Source of the DNA: Solen grandis
Taxonomy: Eukaryota > Mollusca > Bivalvia > Adapedonta > Solenidae
Reading direction: 5' to 3'
Assembly: GCA_021229015.1 (NCBI GenBank)
Contig: CM037790.1
Coordinates: 52,385,727-52,449,726 of the forward strand
Length of the DNA: 64,000 bases
Part shown: piece by piece, positions 25,420 through 36,197 of the stretch
Position numbering within the stretch: position 1 is the first letter of the stretch
How the letters are laid out: each line of letters begins with the position of its first letter
The notes under the pieces: generated by a model
What the model was told of the DNA's origin: nothing
What the model saw: only the letters and a program-made list of their open reading frames with translations
Databases searched by the model: none
Made by a program: the position numbers and the translations under genes

Positions 25420-26455
25420 TTGCAGCTCCTGACTTTATTTTTTTATTCAATCTTCATCATTTTTTCACTGTTAATGCAGTTTTATAAAAAAAAAAAAAAT
25501 CATAGAAAAAAAATTACCCATAATATGCAAAGGTCAAGGTCATATACCAATTAGTATTATTTAAATCGGCATAAAATAGCTCCAAATCTAAAAATATTTT
25601 AAGAAAGTATATGAACAAAAGTTTTAGGCTGTGAAGAGATCTTTCCATTGGTGTTTAGTTTTTGAAGATCGGACTTCATTTGATCAAATGACCACAGTCC
25701 AAAGTTTGATCCTCTTATCAAACAATTGTATATCCATATGTTTCCTCTTTTTTGCTGCTCCTGACTTATTTTTTGTTGAATCTTCATCATTATTTCACTG
25801 TTTTATGCATTTTTATAAAACAAATAAAATCATAGAAAAAAAATCAGCAAATATGCAAAGTCAAGGTCATATACCAATAGTATTATTTATATCGGCATAA
25901 AATAGCTCCAAATCTAAAAAATATTTATAAAAGTCTATGAACAAAAGTTTTAGTCTGTGAGAGTCTTTCCATTGGTGTTTAGTTTTGAAGATCGGACTTC
26001 ATTTGATCAAATGACCACATCCAAAGTTTGATCCTCTATCAAACAATTGAATACCATATGTTTCCTCTTTTTTTGCTTCTCCTGACTTTATTTTTGTTCA
26101 ATCTTCATCATTATTTCACTGTTTATGCATTTTTATAAAACAAATAAAATCATAGAAAAAAAATCAAGCAAATATCAAAGGTCAAGGTCATATACCAATT
26201 AGTATTATTTATATCGGCATAAAATAGCTCCAAATCTAAAAATATTTTATAGAAAGTATATGAACAAAAGTTTTAGTTTTGAAGAGATCTTTCCATTGGT
26301 GTTTAGGTTTTGAAGATCGGACTTCATTTGATCAAATGACCACAGTCCAAATTTGATCCTCTTATAAAACAATTGAATATCCACATGTTTCCTCTTTTTT
26401 TGCTGCTCCTGACTTTTTTTTTTTCAATCTTCACATTATTTCACTGTTTATGCAG
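25420..26455. repeat. ~325-bp tandem core repeat, about three units
   Basis: Units are marked by GCTCCTGACTTTATTTTTT near 25425, 25757, 26075 and 26400, and by CAAAGGTCAAGGTCATAT. About five more units lie at 34400-35920. Confidence 0.82.
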
Positions 26456-29400
26456 TTTTATCTGAACTTGATCCTAACGTTGAGAAAATTTTCATTTTTG
26501 TCTTATTTTTGCCGGGGGCGCTTTGAAAAAAATTAACAAATGCTAAATAACTCTGTTATTTGATGTTTCGATTCAATGTGTTTTTTTGCATTTTTTTGTG
26601 TTCCTTGTCAAAAGCCTAATCAAATATGATAGGTTTTGAAATCTGCGTATATAAAACTTTTTGACTACGGAAGGTTGAAATTCGAACTTCGCAAAAACAG
26701 TGAAAAAGAGGGGAGGTCTACAAAAAAAGTGCCCATTTTTATTGGAATTGAGATAAAGAATTTTTTTGTTGCATATGATTTGCCAAGACATAATACGCAC
26801 AAAATATATGGGGTCGAATTCGGGAAATGTAGGTTTGTCCACAGTACGCGGTCAAACTTAACCAAATTTTCGAAAAATCAACATTTTCAAAGCATGACTG
26901 TTAAGATTTTTTGCAGCCCTGACTTTATTTTAGTTCAATTTCTATGAAATTTTCACATTTAATGTAAAACTATGTTCTTAAGTGTCACACAATATAAAAA
27001 GTAAGAAATTAATGGTAAAGGTCAAGGTCATATTAGATAATTGTATTCAATTCGGCTTGAAATAAGCTCAAAAATCAAAAACAATTCATAAAAAATATAT
27101 GAACAAAAGATTTAGTTTCAGAAAAGTTCTTTCTAATGATGTTTAGATTTTGAAGATCGGACTTGATTTGGTCATTTTACGGCAGTCCAAAGTTTGATCC
27201 TTTTTTGGAAAAATTGTAAATCAGGTTTTATGCTTCAAAATGTGATGTATAAAAATAGAATGTTCGACTAGTGCGATTTGTAATTTAATTGAACTATTTG
27301 CCACATTGCTAGGTACCTAATGGTAAAATTTTAATCAATTTTTTTTCTCATTTTGCTGCTAGGGGCGCATCGCATGAAAGCACTTTTCTACTTAAATTCA
27401 AAATGTTGAAGTCTGATCCATAGCGTTTGTTCATTGTGTTCCTTGTTGATAGCCTAATAAAGTATGATGGTTTCTAGTATGAGTGGATGAGTGCTAAAAC
27501 TTTTTGAGCTACTAACGAAGGTTGAAAGTTCGAACCTCGCAAAATACTGTGCAGATGAGGGTAGGTCTACGAAAAACCTATCCATTTTTGTTAGGATCAG
27601 ATAGAAGAATTCTGTTTGCTGCAAATTATTTACAAGACATATACGCACAAAATATATGGGGTGGCGAACTTAATAAATGCATGGTTTGTCCTCTGGAAAC
27701 GGTCAAACTTCACTAAATTTTAGGAATAATCAAAATTTCAAAAACATGGTTTTTGTCGCTCCTGACTTTATTTTTAGTTCATTCTTCATGATATTTTCAC
27801 AAGTTATGTATTGTTATGTTTGAAATGACCCCACAATTAAGAAGTTAAAATGAAATTTCAAAGGTCAAGGTCATATTACGATAATTGTGTTTTTATTCGG
27901 CTCAAAATAGCTCAAAAACAAAAAATATTTTATTGAAAGTGTATGAACAAAAGTTTTAGTTCTTGAAGAGCCCTTTCCAGTGATGTTTAGTTTTTGAAGA
28001 ATGAACTTGATTTTGTCATTTTACGGCAGGCCAAATTTTGATCCTCTTTAGAACAATTGTAAATCAGGTTTTATACTTCAAATTTTGATACATAAGGAAT
28101 AGAATGTTTGACTAGTGCGACTTGTATATTTGATTGAACCATTTGCTGCATTGCTAGGTACCTAATAGAAAATATTTACTCAAGTTTGTTTCTTGTTTTG
28201 CCGCTAGGGGGCGCTTGGCTTGAAATCACTCTTTATAACTAAAATAATTGAAGTCTGATTTTATGCAATTTTTTTGCATTCTGTTTCTTGGTGACATCAA
28301 TTTGAAACAACACTAAAAATCAAAGCGATATTTCATGAAAATGATAGTAATTCAATGTAACATTAGTCTGTAATAGTGTTGAGTTGCATAATACATTGTC
28401 GCGTGTTATTTTAAATGGTTTTTTGTCGTTTGCAATTCTTGTTTATCGAGTACAATTGTCGTATGTCGCCATCATAAAGCAACACACACATATAACGTTG
28501 CAGTACCCGAAGTTCGTAAAAAAGGTTTTCAAGTTTGCGACTACATAACAGACAGGTAATACTTAAAAGTGTTCTTCTTGGTAAAAAGTCTGCTTAAACA
28601 TTGCGACAAAAATGTTTGAAAGATCACTGTTAACAGTATTCAACAAGCCATTGAACGAAGAAATATGTTTTTTGAAACATGCGACTCGTGAACTGAATGG
28701 AATTGCTTTAAAACTGATGATATCGCGACTACATAACTGACAGGTAATACTCAACAATATTCTTTTGGGCAAAAAGTCTGCTTAAACATTGCGACAGAAA
28801 TGTTTGAAAGATCACTGCTAACAGTATCAACAAGCCATTTAACGAAGAAATATGTTTTTCGAATCATGCGACTCGTTAACTGAGGTAAATTGCTTTTGCG
28901 AAAACCGATGATATCGCGATAGCGATTCTAGTTAGGTTTTCGCATCGCTTGCGAAAACCTATTGTTCTTCTTCTGTTTTATTTTTTTTTTTTTTTTTTTT
29001 AGGTTTTCGCATCGCTGGGCGAAAACCTATTGTTCTTCTTCTGTTTTATTTTTTTTTTTTTTATTATTTTTCCGCCGGTTTTTGTGAACGGCATATCGCC
29101 ATGATAGAAAAAAGGCACAATTATGAAATTTCTACCAGTTTTTTCTACTTATATGAACTTAATCCTTACGTTGAGAAAATTTTCATTTTTGTCTTTGTTT
29201 TCCCGCCAGGGGGCGCTTTGTATAAAATCATAAAAAGAGGAGTAACTCTGTTATTTGGGGTCCGATTCAAATGCGGTTTTTTGCATTATGTTCACTGATG
29301 ATAGCCTAATAAAATATGATAGATTTCAATGATTGGCATTCATAAATCTTTTGAGCTACGGAAGGTTGAAAGTTCAAACCTTACAAAAAATGGTGAAAAT

Positions 29401-30534
29401 GAGGGTAGGTCTACGAAAAACCTATCCAGTTTTTTCAGAGATCAGATAGAAGAGTTCTTTTTGTTGCATATGATTTGCAAGACATATACGCACAAAATAT
29501 ATGGGTTGGCGATTTTGAAAAATGCATTGTTTGTCTTCTAGAAACGGTCAAACTTTACTAAATTTTGGGACAAATTAACATTTCTTGAACACATTTGTGT
29601 TGCTCCTGATTTTATTTTTTGTTCCTTTTCCATGAAATTTTCACACTTTATGTAGTTTAATGTCCTGAATGTTCCAGAGAAAAAAAAATTAAAAAATATT
29701 GCAAAGGTCAAGGTCATATCATGATTATTGGATTTTTAAACGGCCTCAAATAGCTCAAAACTAAAAATATTTCATTGTTATCATGTGCGGATAAGATTTA
29801 GGTCTTGAAGAGACCTTTCAAATGATGTTTAGTTTTTGAAGATCGGGCTTGATTTGGTCATTTTATGGCAGTTCAAAGTTTATCCTCTTTGGAAAAATTG
29901 TAAATTTGTTTTCAAAGTTTGAATTTAGTTATTTTTTGTGCGATTATCCTGAAGTTTAAAATCTTATAATTCAAGTAAAATAATCTTGATCAAAATCGGT
30001 TGTGAAATGTAGTATCTATGACATGACAAAGTTAATGGTTTCTGGAGAAAAAAAAAGCTTCTTATCCTGACGAGGATTACCTGTATATGCAAGCTAAAGA
30101 GGCAGACTGTCTTATCTCAAGTAGAATGATTTAAAAGCAGACTGACTTATCTTAGCCACCAATGCAGTACACTGTTATTGAAGCGAATAAATCACTATAA
30201 GTTTCTGCTCTCATCCTTACCTCTCTATCTGTCTGTCTGTCTCTCTCTCTCACATAGATTTAATTGGGCATAATGAAAAATATAGCTATGAAAATCTCAA
30301 CATTAATGTTTTTATGCTAGAGTCAGTTTTGCAAACAATAAGTAATGTGTACCTTTGCATATACCTTTCTACACAAGTTTTTAAAAGTGTATATATGATT
30401 GTAAGGTTACTTGATTTCTGAATACATCTCAGCCTTAGAAAATATCTGCATCATAACAATCATTTACGAATTTTATGAATTTCATATATAATAACTTTAT
30501 TATGTGTATATACAGTGCGGCTTGTGTGCAAGTC

Positions 30535-30620
30535 GGCACACGGAACGCACGTTACACGGACACGGAACGCACGTTGCACGGACACGGAACGCACGGTACA
30601 CGGTGCGCGCACGTTACACG
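30535..30620. repeat. GC-rich ~22-bp tandem repeat
   Basis: Three to four copies of a unit containing CACGGAACGCACGTTACACG. It is CpG-rich within AT-rich surroundings, so its base composition is distinct. Frames across it do not look like protein. Confidence 0.75.
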
Positions 30621-31809
30621 TTTGGTTCATATACACGATACGATCCATGCACGATACTAACGCTGCCAGTTTATTCGGTTAACTTGGTTTTCGTGCATTG
30701 ACTTCTTTACGCGTCATTTAAAGGAGAAAGCTAAATGATCACTCATTATTGGGAGACAGACAAAACAACCATCCACTGATGATTTTACAAGACGTATAAA
30801 AAATCAATGAGTGTGGTTAGAGCGTCAGTTTTACTTTCTCTCTCCCCCCCACCCCCTCTCCCTCTCTCTGTCATAGATGTAACATATAAATCACAATACA
30901 CCACTACAGCATAGTTATAATACTGCTGTAATCAATTGATTAGGTAGAAAATACTTAAAAAATAGGATTTCAAATTAAAAAGTCAGTTGTATTGAAATCA
31001 TTCAGTATTGTATTGAAAACGAGGACACTTTACGTAATCATAACAACAAAGTTGATAAACTACAGGCTAGATTCACGCGTATATAGCACCTTGGAAGATA
31101 GAACTTTCAATATTAAGGGATTTTAATTATAAACATTGCATAAGTCTTACATAGGTTGGAAACATTAGCATTACAGGCAAAAAAAATCATCATGTGATGT
31201 ACAGGTAATCAGCTAAGTAAGCTTTTAAATCAACCTAAATTTAAGTGTGAGATTAAAAAAAAAGAGAGAAACAGACAGGGAGAGAGACAGTGAAGTACCA
31301 TGAGAATTAATCGAATACTGCACTGATACATAGATAGCATAGTGTAATATTTAAACAATAACTGATGCTAGTCTAATAACAGAGTATCATGTTCGTGTAG
31401 AAAAAATGTGGTACCGGGTGACTCATGAAAGCAAATCAAAACAACTGTGTTACGGATTTTTACAAAGTATTAAAGTTTCAATGGAGAAAGATTATATAGA
31501 TATGGCATGGTTTCTTCTATAAAATGATTGTCATGTTATATATACTAATGACAACATGCTTATAGGTGATTTGACCAACCAGTAACACACATCCTTATAT
31601 ACACATGATCTAGGATAGGATACGGATATGAAGTAAGTTTATAATATTGTATTCTTATTGGGCACCAAATTGCACCAAATCAAAAAAAACATGATTTGGT
31701 GATGTAATATTGGTAAAAATTTGATCTTTTTTGGTTACATTTTCTTTTGCTTCAAATTGTGATGTATAAAGAAAAGTATTCGACTTTTTTCGAAAGAAAA
31801 GGAATAACA

Positions 31810-33005
31810 AAAACATGCCATAATGTCGTTATTTTACCTTTTGCCTTTCGGTGCAAAAACACGAAAACACAAAATATTCCAGGCGAAATAATGAAATTTT
31901 AACAGGCAAAGCAAAAAAAAGTACCCTAATTGAATAAAAACTTTCCTCTTTGAATGTTTCATGTTTGCAGGTAGAAACCATTTCATTTTGGCGCCCTTTA
32001 GTTGTCGTGTTCTTGTGTTCGCACCCTAAACCTGAAAGGCGAAGACACGACACTGTAGCAGATTTCGTGTTGTCGTGTTTTTGCGCATCAAAAGGAAAAG
32101 TCGAAATAATAAGATAGCACTATGGTTTCGCCCTCCGGTTTCTATTTGTATATATGATCAGGGGACTGTGGTGGCTGATTTCTGCCATTTCGCCCGAAAG
32201 GCGAAATAACGAAAAATGCCACAATGTCTTTATTTTGCCTTTCGGGGCAAGGACACGACAACACGAAACATGTCAAGCGAAATATACATTTTTTAAAGGC
32301 GAAAGGACAAAATGTTTCGTCTTTGAATGCTTTGAGTTTCTCCCTCCAGATTCTCATCCTATATAGGGTCACTAGTTTCCTGCTTTGTGCATATAGTCAG
32401 CAGTTTCCAGCATGTCTTACATAAGAACTTGCTTATATCATATATAAATTGAACTTTTCCATACTAATTTTTTCAGTATTACATTTTCATATAATTATTT
32501 ACTGTATGTTCTTTATGTCAGCAGATTCTTCAGTGATTAAGAATAACCACGGATGGCAAAACCAGAAGTGTTGTCATTTTGTTCCTTCAACTTTTTTGTT
32601 AGTCGAAAACACTACAACAGGAAATCTGCTATATCGTGGTGTCTGATGTTTATAACCCAGGACATGAAACATTCAAAGATGAAACTTTTCTTTCCTTCAC
32701 CTATTAAAATTTTGTTATTTTGCCAGGCATATGTTGTGTCTTTGACCCAAAAAGCAAAAGGCGAAATAATGACAATATGGCATCTTTTCATTCTTTCGCC
32801 TATTAGGGTCAAGATACAATATAAGACAGATAAATGGTTCTGACATAAAAGGTTTCGTACTGCTAACAAGAAACATTCAAAGACGATACTTTTTTTCATT
32901 CGCCTGTTAAAATTTTGTTATTTTGCCTGGCATATTTAATTTCTTCACAACGACAATATGGCATGTTTTGTAATTTCACCTTTCGCCTTTCAGAGTGAAG
33001 ACAAG
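31810..33005. repeat. Cluster of inverted GAAAGGCGAAATAA motifs
   Basis: The motif and its inverse recur many times in alternating orientation. The clearest pair has 17-bp arms at 32193-32209 and 32230-32246 with one mismatch. A second, longer pair spans 32742-32816, with TTGACCC and GGCGAAA matched by TTTCGCC and GGGTCAA. The counterpart in copy A is about 19840-21000. Function unknown. Confidence 0.7.
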
Positions 33006-33149
33006 AACACACTAAACTGCAGAAATCCTAATTTACTGCATTTCTAAAAACTAAAATGTAATATGTAAATAAATTTGTTTATCGTTTTGCTGCTATTGGA
33101 GATTTTGCTTAATATCATTTTTGTGTAGCCTGACTATAGTATAGGGGTT

Positions 33150-33655
33150 ACTTTGTATGTTCCTTTCAATGACACGGAGTGCAGTGCGCAAGAACCATAA
33201 CTCTACCTTGTGCACTTTTTGTGTTATTCCCCTTTGACAGTATTTTTTGTCCGGAGCATAACTTTGTCATCATAAGTTTGAATGACTTGAAACTTCATAT
33301 GTATGAGGAGTGCAGTGGAACCATAACTCTTCCTTGTGCACTTTTTGAGTTATTCCCCTTTGATAGAATTTCTTGTCCGGAGGGTAACTTTGTGACAATA
33401 AATTTGAATGACTTGAAACTTCACATGTATGTTCCTTTCAATGACGCAAAGTGCAGTGCATAAGAACCATAACTCTACCTTGTGCACTTTTTTAGTTATT
33501 TCCCTTTGATAGAATTTCTTGTCCGAAGCATAACTTTGTCACCATAAGTTTGAATGACTTGAAACTTCATTTGTATGTTCCTTGCAATGACGCGAAGTGC
33601 AGTGCGCAAGGACCATATGTCTACCTTGTGCACTTTTTGTGTTATTCCCCTTTGA
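33150..33655. repeat. ~144-bp tandem core repeat, about four units
   Basis: Same unit as at 21140-22375. Starts of TTGTGCACTTTTT lie near 33209, 33336, 33481 and 33626; the second unit is shortened. Confidence 0.82.
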
Positions 33656-33859
33656 TATAATTATCCCTAGGGGGCGTTTTGTAAAAGTCACTAGAGGCTA
33701 ATAAATCTGTTATTTGAGGTCTGATTCAATTACGGTTTTTTGCGTTGTGTTGCTTGTCATAAGCCTAATCAAATATGATACATTTCAATTTCTATTGTTT
33801 AAAAATGTGATTGAATTGCGAAAACCGATGATATCGCAATTCTGATTGCGATTCTAGTT

Positions 33860-36035
33860 TTTTTTTTTTTTCTAACCCTTTTTTGTGAACGGCATAGCTC
33901 CGAGGTGAGAAAAGCCACATCTATGAAACTTTTATCAGTAATAACCACGTACTTGAAGATGATCCTAACGTCGAGATAATTTTCATTTTTGTTTTGATTT
34001 TCCCGCCAGGGGGCGTTTTATATGAAAATGTTTAATAAGGAATATCTCAATTATTTGAGGTCCGATTCAAATGCGGTTTTTTGCATAATGTTCATTGTAA
34101 ATAGCCCAATAAAATACGATAGGTTTCAAAAATTTGCGTATTTAAAACTTTCGTGCTACAGGAGGTTGAAAGTTCGAATCTCGCAAAAACTGTGAAATAA
34201 GGGTAGGTCTACCAAAAACGTGCCCATTTTATTCAGAGATGAGATAGAAGAATTTTGTTTGTTGCATATGTTTCGCAAGACATATACGCACAAAATATAT
34301 GCTGTGGCAATTTTGAGAAATGCATGGTTTGTCCACAGTACGAGGTCAAACATAACCAATATTTTCGAAAAATCAACATTTTAAAAGCATGACTTTTAAG
34401 GTTATTTGCAGCTCCTGACTTTATTTTTTGATCAATCTTCATCATTTTTTCTCTGTTAATGCATTTTTATAAAACAAATAAAATCATAGAAAAAAAATCA
34501 CTCATAATATGCAAAGGTCAAGGTCATATACCAATTATTATTATTTATATCGGCATAAAATAGCTCCAAATCTAAAAATATTTTATAGAAAGTATATGAT
34601 CATATGACCACAGTACAAAGTTTGATCCTCTTATCAAACAATTGTATATCCATATGTTTCCTCTTTTTTGCTGCTCCTGACTTTATTTTTTGTTCAATCT
34701 TCATCATTATTTCACTGTTTATGCATTTTTATCAAAAAAATAAAATCATAGAAAAAAAACAAGCATAATATACAAAGGTCAAGGTCATATACCAATTATT
34801 ATTATTTTTATCGGCATAAAATAGCTCCAAATCTAAAAATATTTTATAGAAAGTATATGAACAAAAGTTTTAGTCTGTAAAGAGATCTTTCCATTGGTGT
34901 TTAGTTTTTGAAGAACGGACTTCATTTGATCAAATTACCACAGTCCAAAGTTTGATCCTTTTATCAAACAATTGTAAATCCATATGTTTCCTCTTTTTTG
35001 CAGCTCCTGCCTTTATTTTTTGTTCAATCTTCATCATGTTTTCACTGTTTATGCATTTAAATAATACAAATACATCATAGTAAATAACGATGAAATTATG
35101 CAAAGGTCAAGGTCATAATACCGATTATTGTTATTTTTATCGACACAAAATAGCTTCAAATCTAAAAATATTTTATAGAAAGTATATGAACAAAAGTTTT
35201 AGTTTATGAAAAGATCTTTCCATTGGTGTTTAGTTTTTGAAGATCGGACTTCATTTCATCAAATTACCACAGTCCAAAGTTTGATCCTTTTATCAAACAA
35301 TTGAAAATTCATATGGTTCTTCTTTTTTGCAGCTCCTGGCTTTATTTTTGTTCAGTCTTCATCATTTTTTCACTGTATATCCATTTAAATAATACAAATA
35401 AACTCATAGTAAATAACGATGAAAATATACAAAGGTCAAGGTCATAATACCGATTATTGTTATTTTTATCGACACAAAATAGCTTCAAATCTAAAAATAT
35501 TTTATAGAAAGTATATGAACAAAAGTTTTAGTTTGTGAAGAGATCTTTCCATTGGTGTTTAGTTTTAGAAATTTGGACTTCATTTGATTAAATTACCATA
35601 GTCCAAATTTTGATCCTTTTACCAAACAATTGAAAATTCATATGGTTCTTCTATTTTGCAGCTCCTGACTTTATTTTTGTTCAATCTTCATCATTTTTTC
35701 ATTGTATATACATTTAAATAATACAAATAAACTCATAGTAAATAACGATGAAAATATGCAAAGGTCAAGGTCATAATACCGATTATTTTTATTTTTATCT
35801 GCACAAAATAGCTTCAAATCTAGAAATATTTATAGAAAGTGTATGAACAAAAGTTTTAGTTCGTGAAGAGATCGTTCTAATGATGTTTAGTTTTTGAAGA
35901 TCGGACTTCATTTGATCAATTTACAAAATTATTCGAATAAAGTTAATATCAATCAATTATGTCTGCAGTTGAAACCAGTACTCTTACTAGTCAAGTTAAA
36001 AGCGAAAACCAAGATGCCGCTTTGCGGTTCTAGTT
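33860..36035 (+). mobile_element. Last unit of the array, with variant 3' hairpin
   Basis: It begins after a T tract with TTTTTTGTGAACGGCATA and contains about five ~325-bp core units (34400-35920). It ends with GCGAAAACC (36002-36010), hairpin CCGC / TTT / GCGG (36017-36027) and TTCTAGTT. The unrelated oxygenase gene follows directly. Confidence 0.75.
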
Positions 36036-36197
36036 ATTATTATTCTACAATGTACCTATATGTGCGAATCTATAATATCGAAGATAAGCGTTTAAATTCA
36101 TTTAAATGGATTGATATTTTTGTTACAATCAGAAAATGTTGATAACAATTTGTTGTCCTTTTCATAATGTACCTGCTGTTAATATCTCTATAACTAG

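Larger units (their letters stand above)
24877..33859 (+). repeat. Downstream copy (B) of the duplicated segment
   Basis: Cleaner counterpart of 14757-22573. It is composed of one unit 24877-28933 (3' end GCGATTCTAGTT) and another 28934-33859 (3' end ATTGCGATTCTAGTT). The second begins with a doubled 5' terminus at 28934 and 29001. Confidence 0.75.
14757..36035 (+). mobile_element. Head-to-tail array of a large HINE-like element family
   Basis: The block is made of units that begin with GGTTTTCGCA, TCGCT, TGCGAAAACC (a 10-bp stem) and a T-rich tract, then a TGTGAACGGCATA phrase. Units end with TGCGAAAACC, a hairpin and TCTAGTT. Ends are readable at about 17163 (decayed), 22573, 24876, 28933, 33859 and 36035. 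Starts are at about 14757 (decayed), 22574, 28934, 29001; those at 24877 and 33860 have lost the first arm. Several classes of tandem core repeat are nested inside. No Rep/helicase or other protein is encoded, so the array is non-autonomous. The GCGAAAACC subterminal repeats and 3' hairpin support a rolling-circle (Helentron-type) origin; this is inference. Confidence 0.7.

Noticed and set aside
30460..30701. Arg/His/Thr-rich frames over the GC-rich repeat
   Set aside because: Open in several frames on both strands at once, as expected from a short tandem repeat without stops.
21140..35920. CRISPR-like array (regular repeats)
   Set aside because: Units of 144-325 bp repeat in full with no unique spacers, inside animal DNA; these are transposon core repeats.
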